Of a DNA stretch of 64,000 nucleotides, positions 28,318 to 37,007 are shown one piece after another. A program made the position numbers and the translations under genes. Below the pieces are notes generated by a model. It saw only the letters and a program-made list of their open reading frames with translations. It was not told the origin of the DNA and did no database searches. The stretch is from Tenggerimyces flavus (GTDB lineage: Bacteria; Actinomycetota; Actinomycetes; Propionibacteriales; Actinopolymorphaceae): the NCBI RefSeq assembly GCF_016907715.1, contig NZ_JAFBCM010000001.1, forward strand, positions 8,037,420 to 8,101,419, written 5' to 3'. Positions within the stretch are counted from its first letter, which is position 1. Each line of letters opens with the position of its first letter.

Positions 28318-31218
28318 CTAGGCGAGCGCGGCCAGGCAGGCCTCTGCCCGCGTCTCGAGGTGGCGGTAGCGGATCTGCCGGGCGAGCGCGAGGGCCTGCC
28401 GGTAGTGCTGCTCTGCCTCGGGCGTCGCCGAATGCGCGCGGTAGCTGTCGCCCATTCCGAGGCAGACCTCGGCCTGGCCGGCGAGATCGCCCAGCTCACG
28501 CAGTTGGGCCAGCGCGCGAAGGTGGCCTGCGACCGCCCCTGCCAGGTCGCCGGCCGCGCTGGTGAGCCGAGCGATGCCGTTGACCGCGCGCGCCTCCAGG
28601 CCGGGGTTGCCGATCTCGAGCGCCAACGTCGCGGCGTCCCGGTAGTGCGCGAGCGCGGCCTTCGGTTCGCCCGTCTGGAAGCGCACCTCGGCGAGCGTGA
28701 GCAGCGCGTCGACCCGCAGGTGGGCGGCGCCGGTGCGAAGCGAACGGTCCACCGCTTCGCAGCCGAGCTCGGCGGCCGCGGCGTACTCGCCGGTGCGCAT
28801 GGCCCGTTCGCCGAGGTTGAGGATCACCATCGTCTCGCCGTCGTCATCGCCGATCCGGTGGTACAACGCCCTGGCCTGCCGCAGGCTCTCGTGGGCCTCC
28901 GCGTAGTCCGCGATGTGCATGTACGCGGCGCCGAGCGAGTTCAGGGCGTCGGCCTGGCGCCGTTCGTTGCCGAGCTCCGCGCCGAGCGCTCGGACGTGGC
29001 GCAGCTCGTCGATGGACTCTCGGTAGCGCCCGCTCCGCCGGTAGGCGATGCCGAGGCTGTACCTGGCGATGCTCTCGGCGTTCAGGTCGCCGCTGGCCTG
29101 GGTCGCGCCGATGGCCACGCGCTGGGTCGCGATCCAGTCGTCGGTGTACCAGCGCAGGTCGAGGAAGTACCAGAGCCGGCTGGTGATCTGCCAGGCGTAC
29201 TCCGGCCAGCCGGCAGTCGCGGCCAACCGCACGGCGCCGATCAGGTTGGCCCGTTCCTGGTCGAACCAAGCCAACGCGCCCGCCCGGTCGCGCACGTCGG
29301 GCAGCGTCGGCGCGCGATCGTCGTCGGGCAGGTCGAACGGCGCGGGTCGCGTGGTGATCCGTCCGTTCGCGAGGTACGCGCCTCGGCGGTAGAAGTCGAG
29401 CAGCCGTCCGAACGCGTGCCGCTTACCGTCGGGCGTCTCCTCGGCGTCGGTCAGGTGGCGGGCATAGTCGCGAACGAGGTCGTGCGCGCGGTACCGGTCC
29501 GGATGCTGCTGGTGGAGCAGGTTGGCGTCCACCAGGTCCTCGAGCAGCTTGCGCGCCTCGGGCACCTTCCGTTCGACGAGCGCGGCCCCCGCGTAGGCGT
29601 CGAGGTCGTTGCCCGGGACCAGGCCGGAGAGTCGGAACATCCGCTGCTGATCCGGCGACAGGTGCGTGTACGAGAGATGCAGGGACGCGGCCACGCCGCG
29701 GTCTCCGTACGCCAGTTCGGCAAGCGGGGTTGACTGATCCCGCAACCGAGCCAGCAGGTGCGCGACCGTCCAGGTCTGGCGGTGGTGCAGTCTCGCCGCC
29801 GCGATCCGCAGCGCCAGCGGCAGATAGCCGCACAGCGCGAGGACCTCCGAGACGGCGTCAATCTCGCCTTGCACTCGGTCGCGGCCGGCGATCCGTTCGA
29901 AGAAGCGCGCCGCGTCCGTCTCGGTGAACGGGTCGAGGCTGAGCGACTGCGCGCCGGCCAGCCCGATCAGCCGTTGGCGGCTCGTGATCAGCACGAGCGC
30001 GTCACCGGAGGATGGGAGTAGCGGCTGGAGCTGTTCGACGGTGACCGCGTTGTCGAGAACGACGAGCGCCCGCCTGCGGTGCAGCTGCGTTCGCCACAAC
30101 GCCACCCGCTCGTCGAGCCGTGCCGGCATCTCCGCCGCGGGCACGCCGAGACAGCGCAGCAGCGTGTCGAGCGCCTCCTCCGCGGAGAGCACGCCTCGGT
30201 CGGCGGTGTGGCCGCAGAGGTCGACGAACAGGTGCGCGTCGGGGAACTGGTCGAGGAGCCGGTGCGCCGCGTGCAGCGCCAGCGAGGTCTTGCCGACGCC
30301 GGCCAGCCCGTTGACGGCGACGACCGTGGGGACGCCTGGGGTCGCGTGGTTGGCATACGCGAGCAGCGCGGCCAGCTCGCCGGCTCGTCCGGTGAAATCG
30401 CCCGTGGTGCTTGGCAGGTTGGTCGGCGGCGGGTCCTCCCGGCGTACGGGCGGCCGCGGCTCGGCGTCGTCGCGGAGCAGCTCCAGGTGCAGGCTCCGGA
30501 GCTCAGCGCCCGGTTCGGCGCCCAGCTCGTCGGCGATCCGCGCCCTGGTCCGGGCGAAGTACGCGAGGGCCTCCGCTCGGCGCCCGCCGCCGCGAAGGGC
30601 GCGGATGAGCCGGACAGCGATCGGCTCCGACAGCGGGTGGGCCTCGAGCGTCGCGGCCAGCTCCGGGACCAGCTCGGCACCGCGCCCGAGTCGCGCCAGG
30701 GCGTCGGCGTGCTCGGCGATCGCGCTCAGCTGCTCCATGCACAGTGCTTCTCGTTGTCCGGCGAGCCAGTCGCCGGAGACGTTGGCGAGCGGGTTGTCGG
30801 TCCACAGGCCGAGTGCCTCGCCGGACAGCTGGACGGAGGCGTCGTCGGCATCGGCCTGCCGGGCTTGGCCGAGCAGAGCGCGGAAGCGGTGCAGGTCGAC
30901 CAACTCGGGATCGACATCGAGTACGTACCCACCGCCACGGCTGACCAACAGGGGCGGGCTGTCCGACGCGGAGACGCCTTCGAGGACGCGTCGGAGCCGG
31001 GTGACGTAGCTGTAGAGCGTGTTGCGCACGGAGGCCGGAGCCGACGCACCCCAGATCCGGTCGATCAGGGTCGCCGCGGGCACCACGCGACGCGGGCTGA
31101 ACAGCAGGACGGCCAGCAGGGCCCGTTGCCGCTGCGGGCCGAGGTCGACCGGACGCCCCCGCGCCAAGAGCTCAACCGGGCCAAGCACCCGAAAGAACAC
31201 GGAATGAGGACAACACAT
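28318..31218 (-). CDS. AfsR/SARP-family regulator with NB-ARC and TPR domains
   Basis: A 966-residue cytoplasmic regulator. Residues 8-97 form an OmpR-type winged helix (VDLGPQRQRALLAVLL, LIDRIWGASAPASVRNTLYSY). Residues about 100-250 form the BTAD domain (VDLHRFRALLGQARQAD). An NB-ARC ATPase follows with P-loop GLAGVGKTS (304-312) and Walker B RALVVLDNAV (383-392). Residues about 640-966 are TPR repeats. Such proteins activate secondary-metabolite or morphological genes, and none is adjacent, so the regulon is unknown. The start ATG at 31218 is the only Met before the winged helix; a GTG at 31200 is also possible. Confidence 0.92.
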   Translation of the reverse strand: MCCPHSVFFRVLGPVELLARGRPVDLGPQRQRALLAVLLFSPRRVVPAATLIDRIWGASAPASVRNTLYSYVTRLRRVLEGVSASDSPPLLVSRGGGYVLDVDPELVDLHRFRALLGQARQADADDASVQLSGEALGLWTDNPLANVSGDWLAGQREALCMEQLSAIAEHADALARLGRGAELVPELAATLEAHPLSEPIAVRLIRALRGGGRRAEALAYFARTRARIADELGAEPGAELRSLHLELLRDDAEPRPPVRREDPPPTNLPSTTGDFTGRAGELAALLAYANHATPGVPTVVAVNGLAGVGKTSLALHAAHRLLDQFPDAHLFVDLCGHTADRGVLSAEEALDTLLRCLGVPAAEMPARLDERVALWRTQLHRRRALVVLDNAVTVEQLQPLLPSSGDALVLITSRQRLIGLAGAQSLSLDPFTETDAARFFERIAGRDRVQGEIDAVSEVLALCGYLPLALRIAAARLHHRQTWTVAHLLARLRDQSTPLAELAYGDRGVAASLHLSYTHLSPDQQRMFRLSGLVPGNDLDAYAGAALVERKVPEARKLLEDLVDANLLHQQHPDRYRAHDLVRDYARHLTDAEETPDGKRHAFGRLLDFYRRGAYLANGRITTRPAPFDLPDDDRAPTLPDVRDRAGALAWFDQERANLIGAVRLAATAGWPEYAWQITSRLWYFLDLRWYTDDWIATQRVAIGATQASGDLNAESIARYSLGIAYRRSGRYRESIDELRHVRALGAELGNERRQADALNSLGAAYMHIADYAEAHESLRQARALYHRIGDDDGETMVILNLGERAMRTGEYAAAAELGCEAVDRSLRTGAAHLRVDALLTLAEVRFQTGEPKAALAHYRDAATLALEIGNPGLEARAVNGIARLTSAAGDLAGAVAGHLRALAQLRELGDLAGQAEVCLGMGDSYRAHSATPEAEQHYRQALALARQIRYRHLETRAEACLAALA

Positions 31219-31339
31219 CCCCGCCGGTTGTTCAAGGTTTTCGTCAAGGCCGGCATCCAGCGGGGCCGGGCATGCTGCGAACGGTTCGGTCCGGCTTACG
31301 CCCGCGTCCCCGACGTGTGGCCCAGCAACGGAGGCGGAG

Positions 31340-32815
31340 TTGACTTCAGTCAGAAGTGCACGTTACCGACGGGTTCTGGCAGGGGCGGTCGCATTGGCGG
31401 CATCGTTCCTGGGCCTGCAGGCGGTCGCGCCCGCGGCGCAGGCCGTGCCCGGCGCGATCACGTTCCCCGTCAACGCGACCAAGGCGGTCATCGAGTCGCA
31501 GTCACCACTGCGCTGGTGCTTCGCGAGCCAGTCCAACTGCCACCACAACTACAACGCCGCCGACATCTTCGCTCCCACCGGCACACCGATCGTCTCGCCG
31601 GTGGCCGGCACCGTCATCAGCGCCACGAACGCGTCGTCGGGCGTCGGCAGCAGGGTCCAGATCCGCGACGGCGACGGCGACATCTGGTACCTCGCGCACA
31701 TGCACCACTCCCCCGGGCTGCGCGTGTCGTCAGGCCAGCATGTCGACCGCGGGACCCCGATCGGCGTCGTGGGTACGTCCGCCCACGCGGTCGGTACGCA
31801 GCCGCACCTGCACATCGACATGCTGCCGCCGCCGTACACGGGACGGCCCTCGTGCTCCGGCGCCGCCTGCGCGTCGCACCCGTTCCGGAACCTGCAGCCG
31901 CTGCTCGTCGCCGCGTACAACGGTGGCGGCGGCGTCACGCCGAAGCCCGAGATGGCGTTGCAGACCAACACCGGCGAGCTCTGGACGTTGGGATGGCGGG
32001 AGAGCAAGGACTGGAACGCCGGGATGAAGGCCGGCACCAGCCCCGCGATCGCCGCACTGCCCGGTGACGGGTACGAGGTCGCCTTCCAGACCAACACGGG
32101 CGAGCTGTGGACGGTCGGCCACGCGGGCAACAAGGACTGGAACGCCGGCATGGCGCCTGGCACGAGCCCGTCGATCTGCGCGCTCGCTGGTGGCGGCTAC
32201 CAGGTGGCGATCCAGACGAACACCGGCGAGCTCTGGACGCTGGGGTGGCAGGAGAACAAGGACTGGAACGCGGGCATGAAGGCCGGCACCAGCCCGTCCA
32301 TCACCTGTCTGCCGGGTGGCGGGTACGAGGTGGCGATCCAGACGAACACCGGTGAGCTGTGGACCGTGGGCAACGCCGGCAACAAGGACTGGAACGCCGG
32401 GATGAAGGCCGGCACCAGCCCCGCGATCGCCGCGTTGGCCGGCGGCGGCTACGAGGTCGCGTTCCAGACCAACACCGGCGAGCTGTGGACTGTCGGCAAC
32501 GCCGGCAACAAGGACTGGAACGCCGGCATGGCTGCCGGGACGAGCCCGTCGATCTGCGCGCTTGCCACCGGTGGGTACGAGGTCGCGCTGCAGATCAACA
32601 CCGGCAAGCTGTGGACGCTGGGCTGGCACGAGGACAAGGACTGGAACGCGGGCATGAAGGCCGGCACCAGCCCCTCCATCGCCTGCCTGCCCGGTGGTGG
32701 GTACGAGGTCGCCCTGCAGGTCAACACCGGCAACCTCTGGACGGTGGGCACGTTCGCCCTGAAGGACTGGGGAGCGGGCATGGCCGCGGGGACGAGTCCC
32801 TCGATCGACGCGTAA
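31340..32815 (+). CDS. secreted M23 metallopeptidase with seven 42-residue repeats
   Basis: A 491-residue exported protein with a signal peptide (RRVLAGAVALAASFLGLQAV, cleavage near AQA-VPG). The M23/LytM domain (40-185) shows HHNYNAADIFAPTGTP (His69/Asp75 region), a mid His cluster (LAHMHHSPG) and the zinc His pair in PHLHID (156, 158). From residue 204 onward come seven near-identical 42-residue repeats with the pattern QTNTGELWTLGW...KDWNAGM.AGTSP, resembling tectonin/PLL-like propeller blades. The likely role is cell-wall hydrolysis targeted by a carbohydrate-binding propeller. A TTG start at 31340 is supported by GGAGGCGGAG immediately upstream. It is divergent from the SARP gene. Confidence 0.88.
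   Translation: MTSVRSARYRRVLAGAVALAASFLGLQAVAPAAQAVPGAITFPVNATKAVIESQSPLRWCFASQSNCHHNYNAADIFAPTGTPIVSPVAGTVISATNASSGVGSRVQIRDGDGDIWYLAHMHHSPGLRVSSGQHVDRGTPIGVVGTSAHAVGTQPHLHIDMLPPPYTGRPSCSGAACASHPFRNLQPLLVAAYNGGGGVTPKPEMALQTNTGELWTLGWRESKDWNAGMKAGTSPAIAALPGDGYEVAFQTNTGELWTVGHAGNKDWNAGMAPGTSPSICALAGGGYQVAIQTNTGELWTLGWQENKDWNAGMKAGTSPSITCLPGGGYEVAIQTNTGELWTVGNAGNKDWNAGMKAGTSPAIAALAGGGYEVAFQTNTGELWTVGNAGNKDWNAGMAAGTSPSICALATGGYEVALQINTGKLWTLGWHEDKDWNAGMKAGTSPSIACLPGGGYEVALQVNTGNLWTVGTFALKDWGAGMAAGTSPSIDA
31949..32812 (+). repeat. 126-bp coding tandem repeats, seven units
   Basis: In-frame repeats of 126 bp (42 codons); the last is 36 codons. Units 4 and 5, and units 1, 3 and 6, are most alike, giving a partly alternating WTLGW/WTVGN pattern that points to duplication of pairs. 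High DNA identity indicates recent expansion or gene conversion. Confidence 0.93.
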
Positions 32816-32822
32816 TGCACGT

Positions 32823-32863
32823 CGCCGGCGCCTTGTTGGGCTCAGCCCTTCAGGGCGCCGGCG
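32823..32863. terminator. bidirectional terminator overlapping the permease 3' end
   Basis: CGCCGGCGCC (32823-32832) pairs with GGCGCCGGCG (32854-32863), and the loop contains a second small hairpin, GGGCT/AGCCC. It lies between the convergent M23 peptidase and sugar-permease genes and includes the last codons of the permease. Confidence 0.65.
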
Positions 32864-33657
32864 GTGAGGCCGGCCATGAACTGCTTGCCCGCCAGCACGA
32901 ACGCGATGAAGATCGGCAGCACGCTGATCACGCTGCCGAGCATCACGGCCGCGGTGTCCTGCCCGTACAGCGTGTTCAGGCTCGCGATCGCCAACGGGAG
33001 CGTGAAGTTCGACTGCGAGTTCAGCACGATCAGCGGGATCTGGAACGCGGTCCAGGTCGCCATGAACGTCCAGATCCCCAACGCACCAAGGCCGGGCCGG
33101 ATCAGCGGCAGCACCACGGTCCAGTACGTACGCCAGTCACCGGCGCCGTCGATGCGTGCCGCGTCGTACAGGTCGGGCGGAACGGTCTGCAGGATGATCT
33201 GCCGCATCCAGAACACCGCGAAGCCGTTCGCCGCGCCCGGAATGATCAACGGCCACAGGGTGTCGATCCAGCCGAGGCGGGCGATCAGCACGTACCAAGG
33301 GATCAGGCCGACCAGCCCGGGCACGAAGATCGTCGCCAGCACGAAGCGCCACATCCACTTGGCGCCGGGCGCGTCGCGGAACCGCGCGAAGCCGAAGCCC
33401 ACCAACGACGACAGCAACAACACCAACGCCGTATGGGCCAACGCCACCAGGACGCTGTTGAACACGGCCTGCGGCAGCGCGACGACCTCGAGCAGCCGGT
33501 CCCAGTTCTCGGAGAGGTTGCCGCCGGGCAGCAGCGGCGGCGGGAACTTGTAGATGTCGTCGTTGGAGTGCGTCGCGAGAACGAGCATCCAGTAGAACGG
33601 GAACACGAAGACGAGCGCGATCAGCCAGATCCACGCGGTGATGACTCTACGGGCCAT
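32842..33657 (-). CDS. carbohydrate ABC transporter permease (MalG-like, CUT1)
   Basis: A 271-residue inner-membrane permease with six helices. The EAA-loop is YDAARIDGAGDWRTYWTVVL followed by PLIRPGLGALG, the contact for the ATPase. The substrate is unknown. It is last in a three-gene operon with the MalF-like permease (six-base gap) and the binding protein. No ATPase gene is present, so an MsiK-type shared ATPase encoded elsewhere is expected. Confidence 0.94.
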   Translation of the reverse strand: MARRVITAWIWLIALVFVFPFYWMLVLATHSNDDIYKFPPPLLPGGNLSENWDRLLEVVALPQAVFNSVLVALAHTALVLLLSSLVGFGFARFRDAPGAKWMWRFVLATIFVPGLVGLIPWYVLIARLGWIDTLWPLIIPGAANGFAVFWMRQIILQTVPPDLYDAARIDGAGDWRTYWTVVLPLIRPGLGALGIWTFMATWTAFQIPLIVLNSQSNFTLPLAIASLNTLYGQDTAAVMLGSVISVLPIFIAFVLAGKQFMAGLTAGALKG

Positions 33658-33663
33658 TCTCGA

Positions 33664-34593
33664 TCACGTCCTGACCCGAAGCAGGCGGCTGTTGACGATG
33701 GTGAAGACCGCGATCAGCGCGAACATGATCCACGAGAGCGCCGACGCAGTGCCGAACTCGAACTCGGTGAACGCCGTGCGGAACAGCATCGTTCCCATCA
33801 CCTCCGCCGCCTGGTCGGTCCCGCCGGAGCCGTTCGTCAGCACGAACGGCTCGTCGAACAGCTGGAACGCACCGACGGTCGAGGAGGTCGCGCTGAAGAA
33901 GATGATCGGCAGCATCAGCGGAACGGTGACGCGCCAGAACACCTGTCGCCCGTTCGCGCCGTCCACGCGGGCCGCGTCGTAGAGCTCGCGCGGCACCGAC
34001 TGCAACCCGGCGACGAACAGCAGCAGGTGGAAGCCGAGGAACCGCCAGGTGATCATCACGATCACGATCGGCTTGATCCAGCCCGTCGAGGCGAGCCAGT
34101 CGAACGTGACGCGGTCGCCGGTGAGCACCGACAGCGCCGCGTTCATCAGGCCGGCGTTGGTGGAGAACAGGACGCTCATGATGATCGCGATCACCGCGGG
34201 CGCGGCGAGCATCGGCAGCAGGAACACCATGCGGAGCGTGCCGCCGCCGACGAGGACGTACTCGTTGATCAGGTACGCCAGGACGAACGCCAACCCACAG
34301 GTGATGACGGTCGAGCCGATCCAGATGAAGATCGTGTTGCCGACCGCCTTGGCGAACAGCGGGTCGGTCAGGATCGTTGCGTAGTTGGCCAAACCGACGA
34401 ACTTCGCTGGATTCAGGCCGTCCCAGTCGGTGAGGCCGATCCAGATCGCGGCGATGATCGGGAGCAGCCCGAAGATCCCGAACAGGACGAAGAACGGCGA
34501 CACCATCAGGTAGAACGTGCGGTGCTGACGGAACCGCCTCGTCTTCACCGCCCGCGCGGCGGGGGTGGTCGTCGTCGCGGTGGCGGCCGTCAC
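33664..34593 (-). CDS. carbohydrate ABC transporter permease (MalF-like, CUT1)
   Basis: A 309-residue permease with six helices and the EAA-loop YDAARVDGANGRQVFWRVTV. A basic N-terminal tail (VKTRRFRQHRTFYLMVSPFF) precedes the first helix. The start codon overlaps the stop of the solute-binding-protein gene by four bases. It pairs with the downstream MalG-like subunit. Confidence 0.94.
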   Translation of the reverse strand: MTAATATTTTPAARAVKTRRFRQHRTFYLMVSPFFVLFGIFGLLPIIAAIWIGLTDWDGLNPAKFVGLANYATILTDPLFAKAVGNTIFIWIGSTVITCGLAFVLAYLINEYVLVGGGTLRMVFLLPMLAAPAVIAIIMSVLFSTNAGLMNAALSVLTGDRVTFDWLASTGWIKPIVIVMITWRFLGFHLLLFVAGLQSVPRELYDAARVDGANGRQVFWRVTVPLMLPIIFFSATSSTVGAFQLFDEPFVLTNGSGGTDQAAEVMGTMLFRTAFTEFEFGTASALSWIMFALIAVFTIVNSRLLRVRT

Positions 34594-35915
34594 GCGAGCT
34601 TGCCCTCGACGTCGGCCTGCGCCCTCGCCAGCGCGTCTCGTACGGACCGGACGTTGTGCACGACGTCGTTGACCGCGGTCGACAGGGCGGTGTTGGCGAT
34701 CGTGTCGTTCGGGTTCGTCACCGGGGGCTTCATCGTGGCGGACACCTCACTGAAGACCGTGTTGACGTTCTGGTTGGCGTAGAAGGGGTCGGGCTTGTTG
34801 ATCCACGGCTCCTGCCAGGCCGTCTTCCAGGCGGGGTAGAGGTCGCGCTGGTACATCGCGTCGAGGCTCTCGGAGTCCTGCGTGACCCACTTGCAGAACT
34901 CCCAGGCGGCCAGCTGGTTGCGGCTGCTCTGCAGGACGCCGATGAAGTCGCCGCCGTAGTTGAACGCGCTGACCCCGTTCGTCGCCGGCGCGAGCGCGAC
35001 GCCCCACTTGCCGGCGCTGTCCGGGGCGTACTGCGCCTTGATCAGGCCGCCGAACCAGTTGCCGGACAGGAACGTGACGATGTTGCCCGCGTTGATCGCG
35101 GCACCGCGTTCCTGGGAGGACATGTCCGGGGCGAGCAGGCCGTCCTTCTGCAGGCCGATCGCGAACTCGAGCGCGTCGACGACCACGTCGCTGTCGAGCT
35201 GCGGCTGGCCGCTCTCGTCGAAGTAGGAGACGCCGTTCTGGGCCTGCAGGACGCGGATCAGCGTGTCGGGGGCGTCGAGTAGCCAGCGTTCGCCCTTCTT
35301 GGCGACCTTGCGTCCCTGCTCGACGAAGGTCGGCCAGTCCTCGAGTGCCTCGTGGACGTCGTCGGGCTCGGTGGGAAGGCCGGCCTGTTCGAAGACGTCG
35401 CGGCGATAGAACATTCCGCCCGGGCCGGTGTTCTTAGGTAAGGCAAAGATTCGCCCAGAGTTCTGGTCGGCGACGTACTTCCAGGAGAAGTCGGCGTATT
35501 TGTCGGCGACTTCTCCGGCGTTGAACGGTGGTTTCTTGAGATCGACAAATCCCGGTTTGCTGGCGAAGTTCGAGACCGAAGTGATCTCGACCATCGCGAC
35601 GTCCGGCCCGGAGCCGGAGACGAGTGCGCCGAGCACCTTGGTGTTGTAGCTTCCGCCGAACGCGCCGCTGAAGCCCTGGACGTTGACCTTGATCTTGGGA
35701 AACTTCCGCTCGAACGCGGGGATGGTCTCGAGGAACGTCCGGTCGTTGTCCGGCCAGGTCCACACCATGATCTCGCCCGTGCCGTCGCCGAGCGCCCCGT
35801 CCCGGGACAGACCACAGGCGGCGAGGAGAGCTCCCGCGGCAGTACCAGCCGCGGCACCAAGCAGGTGCCGGCGGGACAGGCCGCGGGGAGTCATCTTCCT
35901 CATCGAACCGGACAT
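34590..35915 (-). CDS. ABC transporter sugar-binding lipoprotein (family 1)
   Basis: A 441-residue extracellular binding protein. The N terminus has a twin-arginine motif (SRRHLLGAAAGTAAGALLAAC) ending in a lipobox, so it is probably a Tat-exported lipoprotein. Family blocks seen are VWTWPDNDRTFLETIPAFE, GPDVAMVEITSV and FLSGNWFGGLIK near the ligand face. The ATG at 35915 with AGG upstream is favoured, though 35903 is also possible. It is first in the operon; its promoter lies in the 490-base region shared with the divergent genes. Confidence 0.92.
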   Translation of the reverse strand: MSGSMRKMTPRGLSRRHLLGAAAGTAAGALLAACGLSRDGALGDGTGEIMVWTWPDNDRTFLETIPAFERKFPKIKVNVQGFSGAFGGSYNTKVLGALVSGSGPDVAMVEITSVSNFASKPGFVDLKKPPFNAGEVADKYADFSWKYVADQNSGRIFALPKNTGPGGMFYRRDVFEQAGLPTEPDDVHEALEDWPTFVEQGRKVAKKGERWLLDAPDTLIRVLQAQNGVSYFDESGQPQLDSDVVVDALEFAIGLQKDGLLAPDMSSQERGAAINAGNIVTFLSGNWFGGLIKAQYAPDSAGKWGVALAPATNGVSAFNYGGDFIGVLQSSRNQLAAWEFCKWVTQDSESLDAMYQRDLYPAWKTAWQEPWINKPDPFYANQNVNTVFSEVSATMKPPVTNPNDTIANTALSTAVNDVVHNVRSVRDALARAQADVEGKLA

Positions 35916-36407
35916 GGGATGACCTGGGAACCTCGATGACCGCATCAGGCCGGACTTGTGCAGGGGTGGCCACGCACCAGGGCGAGCATCGCGTGGATCC
36001 CGCGGGCGGTTCGTACCGATTGACTGGCCTGACAACTTGGCTTCCGAGGGCACGAAACCTAGATGTCGCGCAGCTAAACACCGAACGTCGAAGCGTTGGC
36101 GATTTGTCCGATTCAACCACTTTCAAACGTTCCAGAATCGCTTCACCTGTCGGGTGGCCTGACCACTTTTCGGGGCCTGTTACGGAACAGTGATTGAACA
36201 GCTTGGAATTCGCTGCGTAATTTCCTGGAAATTGAACCTGAGACCGCAAATACTGGCCTCTCCAAGGAAACGTCCCGGGCCCGTCCTACGTCTATCAGAC
36301 ATGACAGACCCACCACGGGACGGTCCGATCGGAACCCGCTGGATAAGGACCCACCGGCACCCAAAGATGTGCGCCGCGGCGGAGGTCGCGACCTTAAGGG
36401 GTGCACC
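35916..36407. other. non-coding divergent control region
   Basis: About 490 bases, markedly more AT-rich than the surroundings, between the sugar-transport operon (minus) and a plus-strand hypothetical gene. It contains the 15-bp palindrome AATTTCCTGGAAATT (36219-36233), a good operator candidate, and several A/T-rich stretches fit for promoters on both strands. Open frames here have no coding character. Confidence 0.5.
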
Positions 36408-36818
36408 ATGAGGGAGAGGTATACGTTCGAAATCTCGACACGGGACCTGGAAGGTCTCTGGAAGGTCGTCGTTCGGCAGGACGAGACCTTCATGCGGAAC
36501 CCGGACGACATCGCCAGAGCACTGGTCGAGCGGTGGATCATCGGGAACCGACGTCAACTGACCGGCGGTGAGCGGATCATCGTCCGGCACCCGAACGCCG
36601 ACCAGCGGCGCGGGGATCTGCACATGAAGGTGCGGGTCCGCGTGTTCAAGGGCGGCCTCGACTCCCACTCGCCTGGCCCGGTGGCGATCGCCTACCTCGG
36701 GCACAACGAGCGCGACTATCCGACCGCCAGACCGGTCGGACCTCGCAGCCGGCTGCTGAGCCGGCTTCGACTCCCGCGGCAGCGGACGGGTTCTCCGACC
36801 GACAGCGTGGCCGCGTAG
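36408..36818 (+). CDS. hypothetical protein
   Basis: A 136-residue protein I do not recognise. The first 100 residues look like a compact alpha/beta domain (YTFEISTRDLEGLWKVVVRQ, DDIARALVERWIIGNRRQL, DLHMKVRVRVFKGG), and the last 35 are a basic, probably disordered tail. No signal or membrane segment. The ATG at 36408 has AAGGGG upstream; an earlier GTG-like start was rejected. It ends at a double-hairpin terminator and so is monocistronic. Confidence 0.65.
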   Translation: MRERYTFEISTRDLEGLWKVVVRQDETFMRNPDDIARALVERWIIGNRRQLTGGERIIVRHPNADQRRGDLHMKVRVRVFKGGLDSHSPGPVAIAYLGHNERDYPTARPVGPRSRLLSRLRLPRQRTGSPTDSVAA

Positions 36819-36840
36819 AGCACCACCAGTACGTATCTTC

Positions 36841-36917
36841 GAGCGCCGCCGAGCTGAGGGGCTGGGGGAAATCGGCGGCGCTCCCGGCGACCGGGCTCGC
36901 CGGGCTTTCTGCTTTCC
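36841..36917 (+). terminator. tandem-hairpin terminator
   Basis: The first hairpin has 12-bp perfect arms (36841-36852 with 36872-36883). A second, CCGGCGA (36884-36890) with TCGCCGG (36897-36903), is followed by GCTTTCTGCTTT. It ends the hypothetical gene and insulates the sugar-enzyme operon. Confidence 0.75.
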
Positions 36918-37007
36918 GGTGTCAGAAACCGGCCGCTAAACACGCTCCGGCATGTGATCAACTTGGCCCGCTTCCTCGAATCCGTGGCTACGTTTGAAGC
37001 CATGGTC

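Noticed and set aside
31949-32812. Possible non-coding repeat array or CRISPR
   Set aside because: The 126-bp periodicity is in frame inside a clear secreted-protein gene and encodes protein repeats.
35434-36249. Open frames in the divergent control region
   Set aside because: Composition is AT-rich and codon usage is unlike neighbouring genes; no homology or binding sites.
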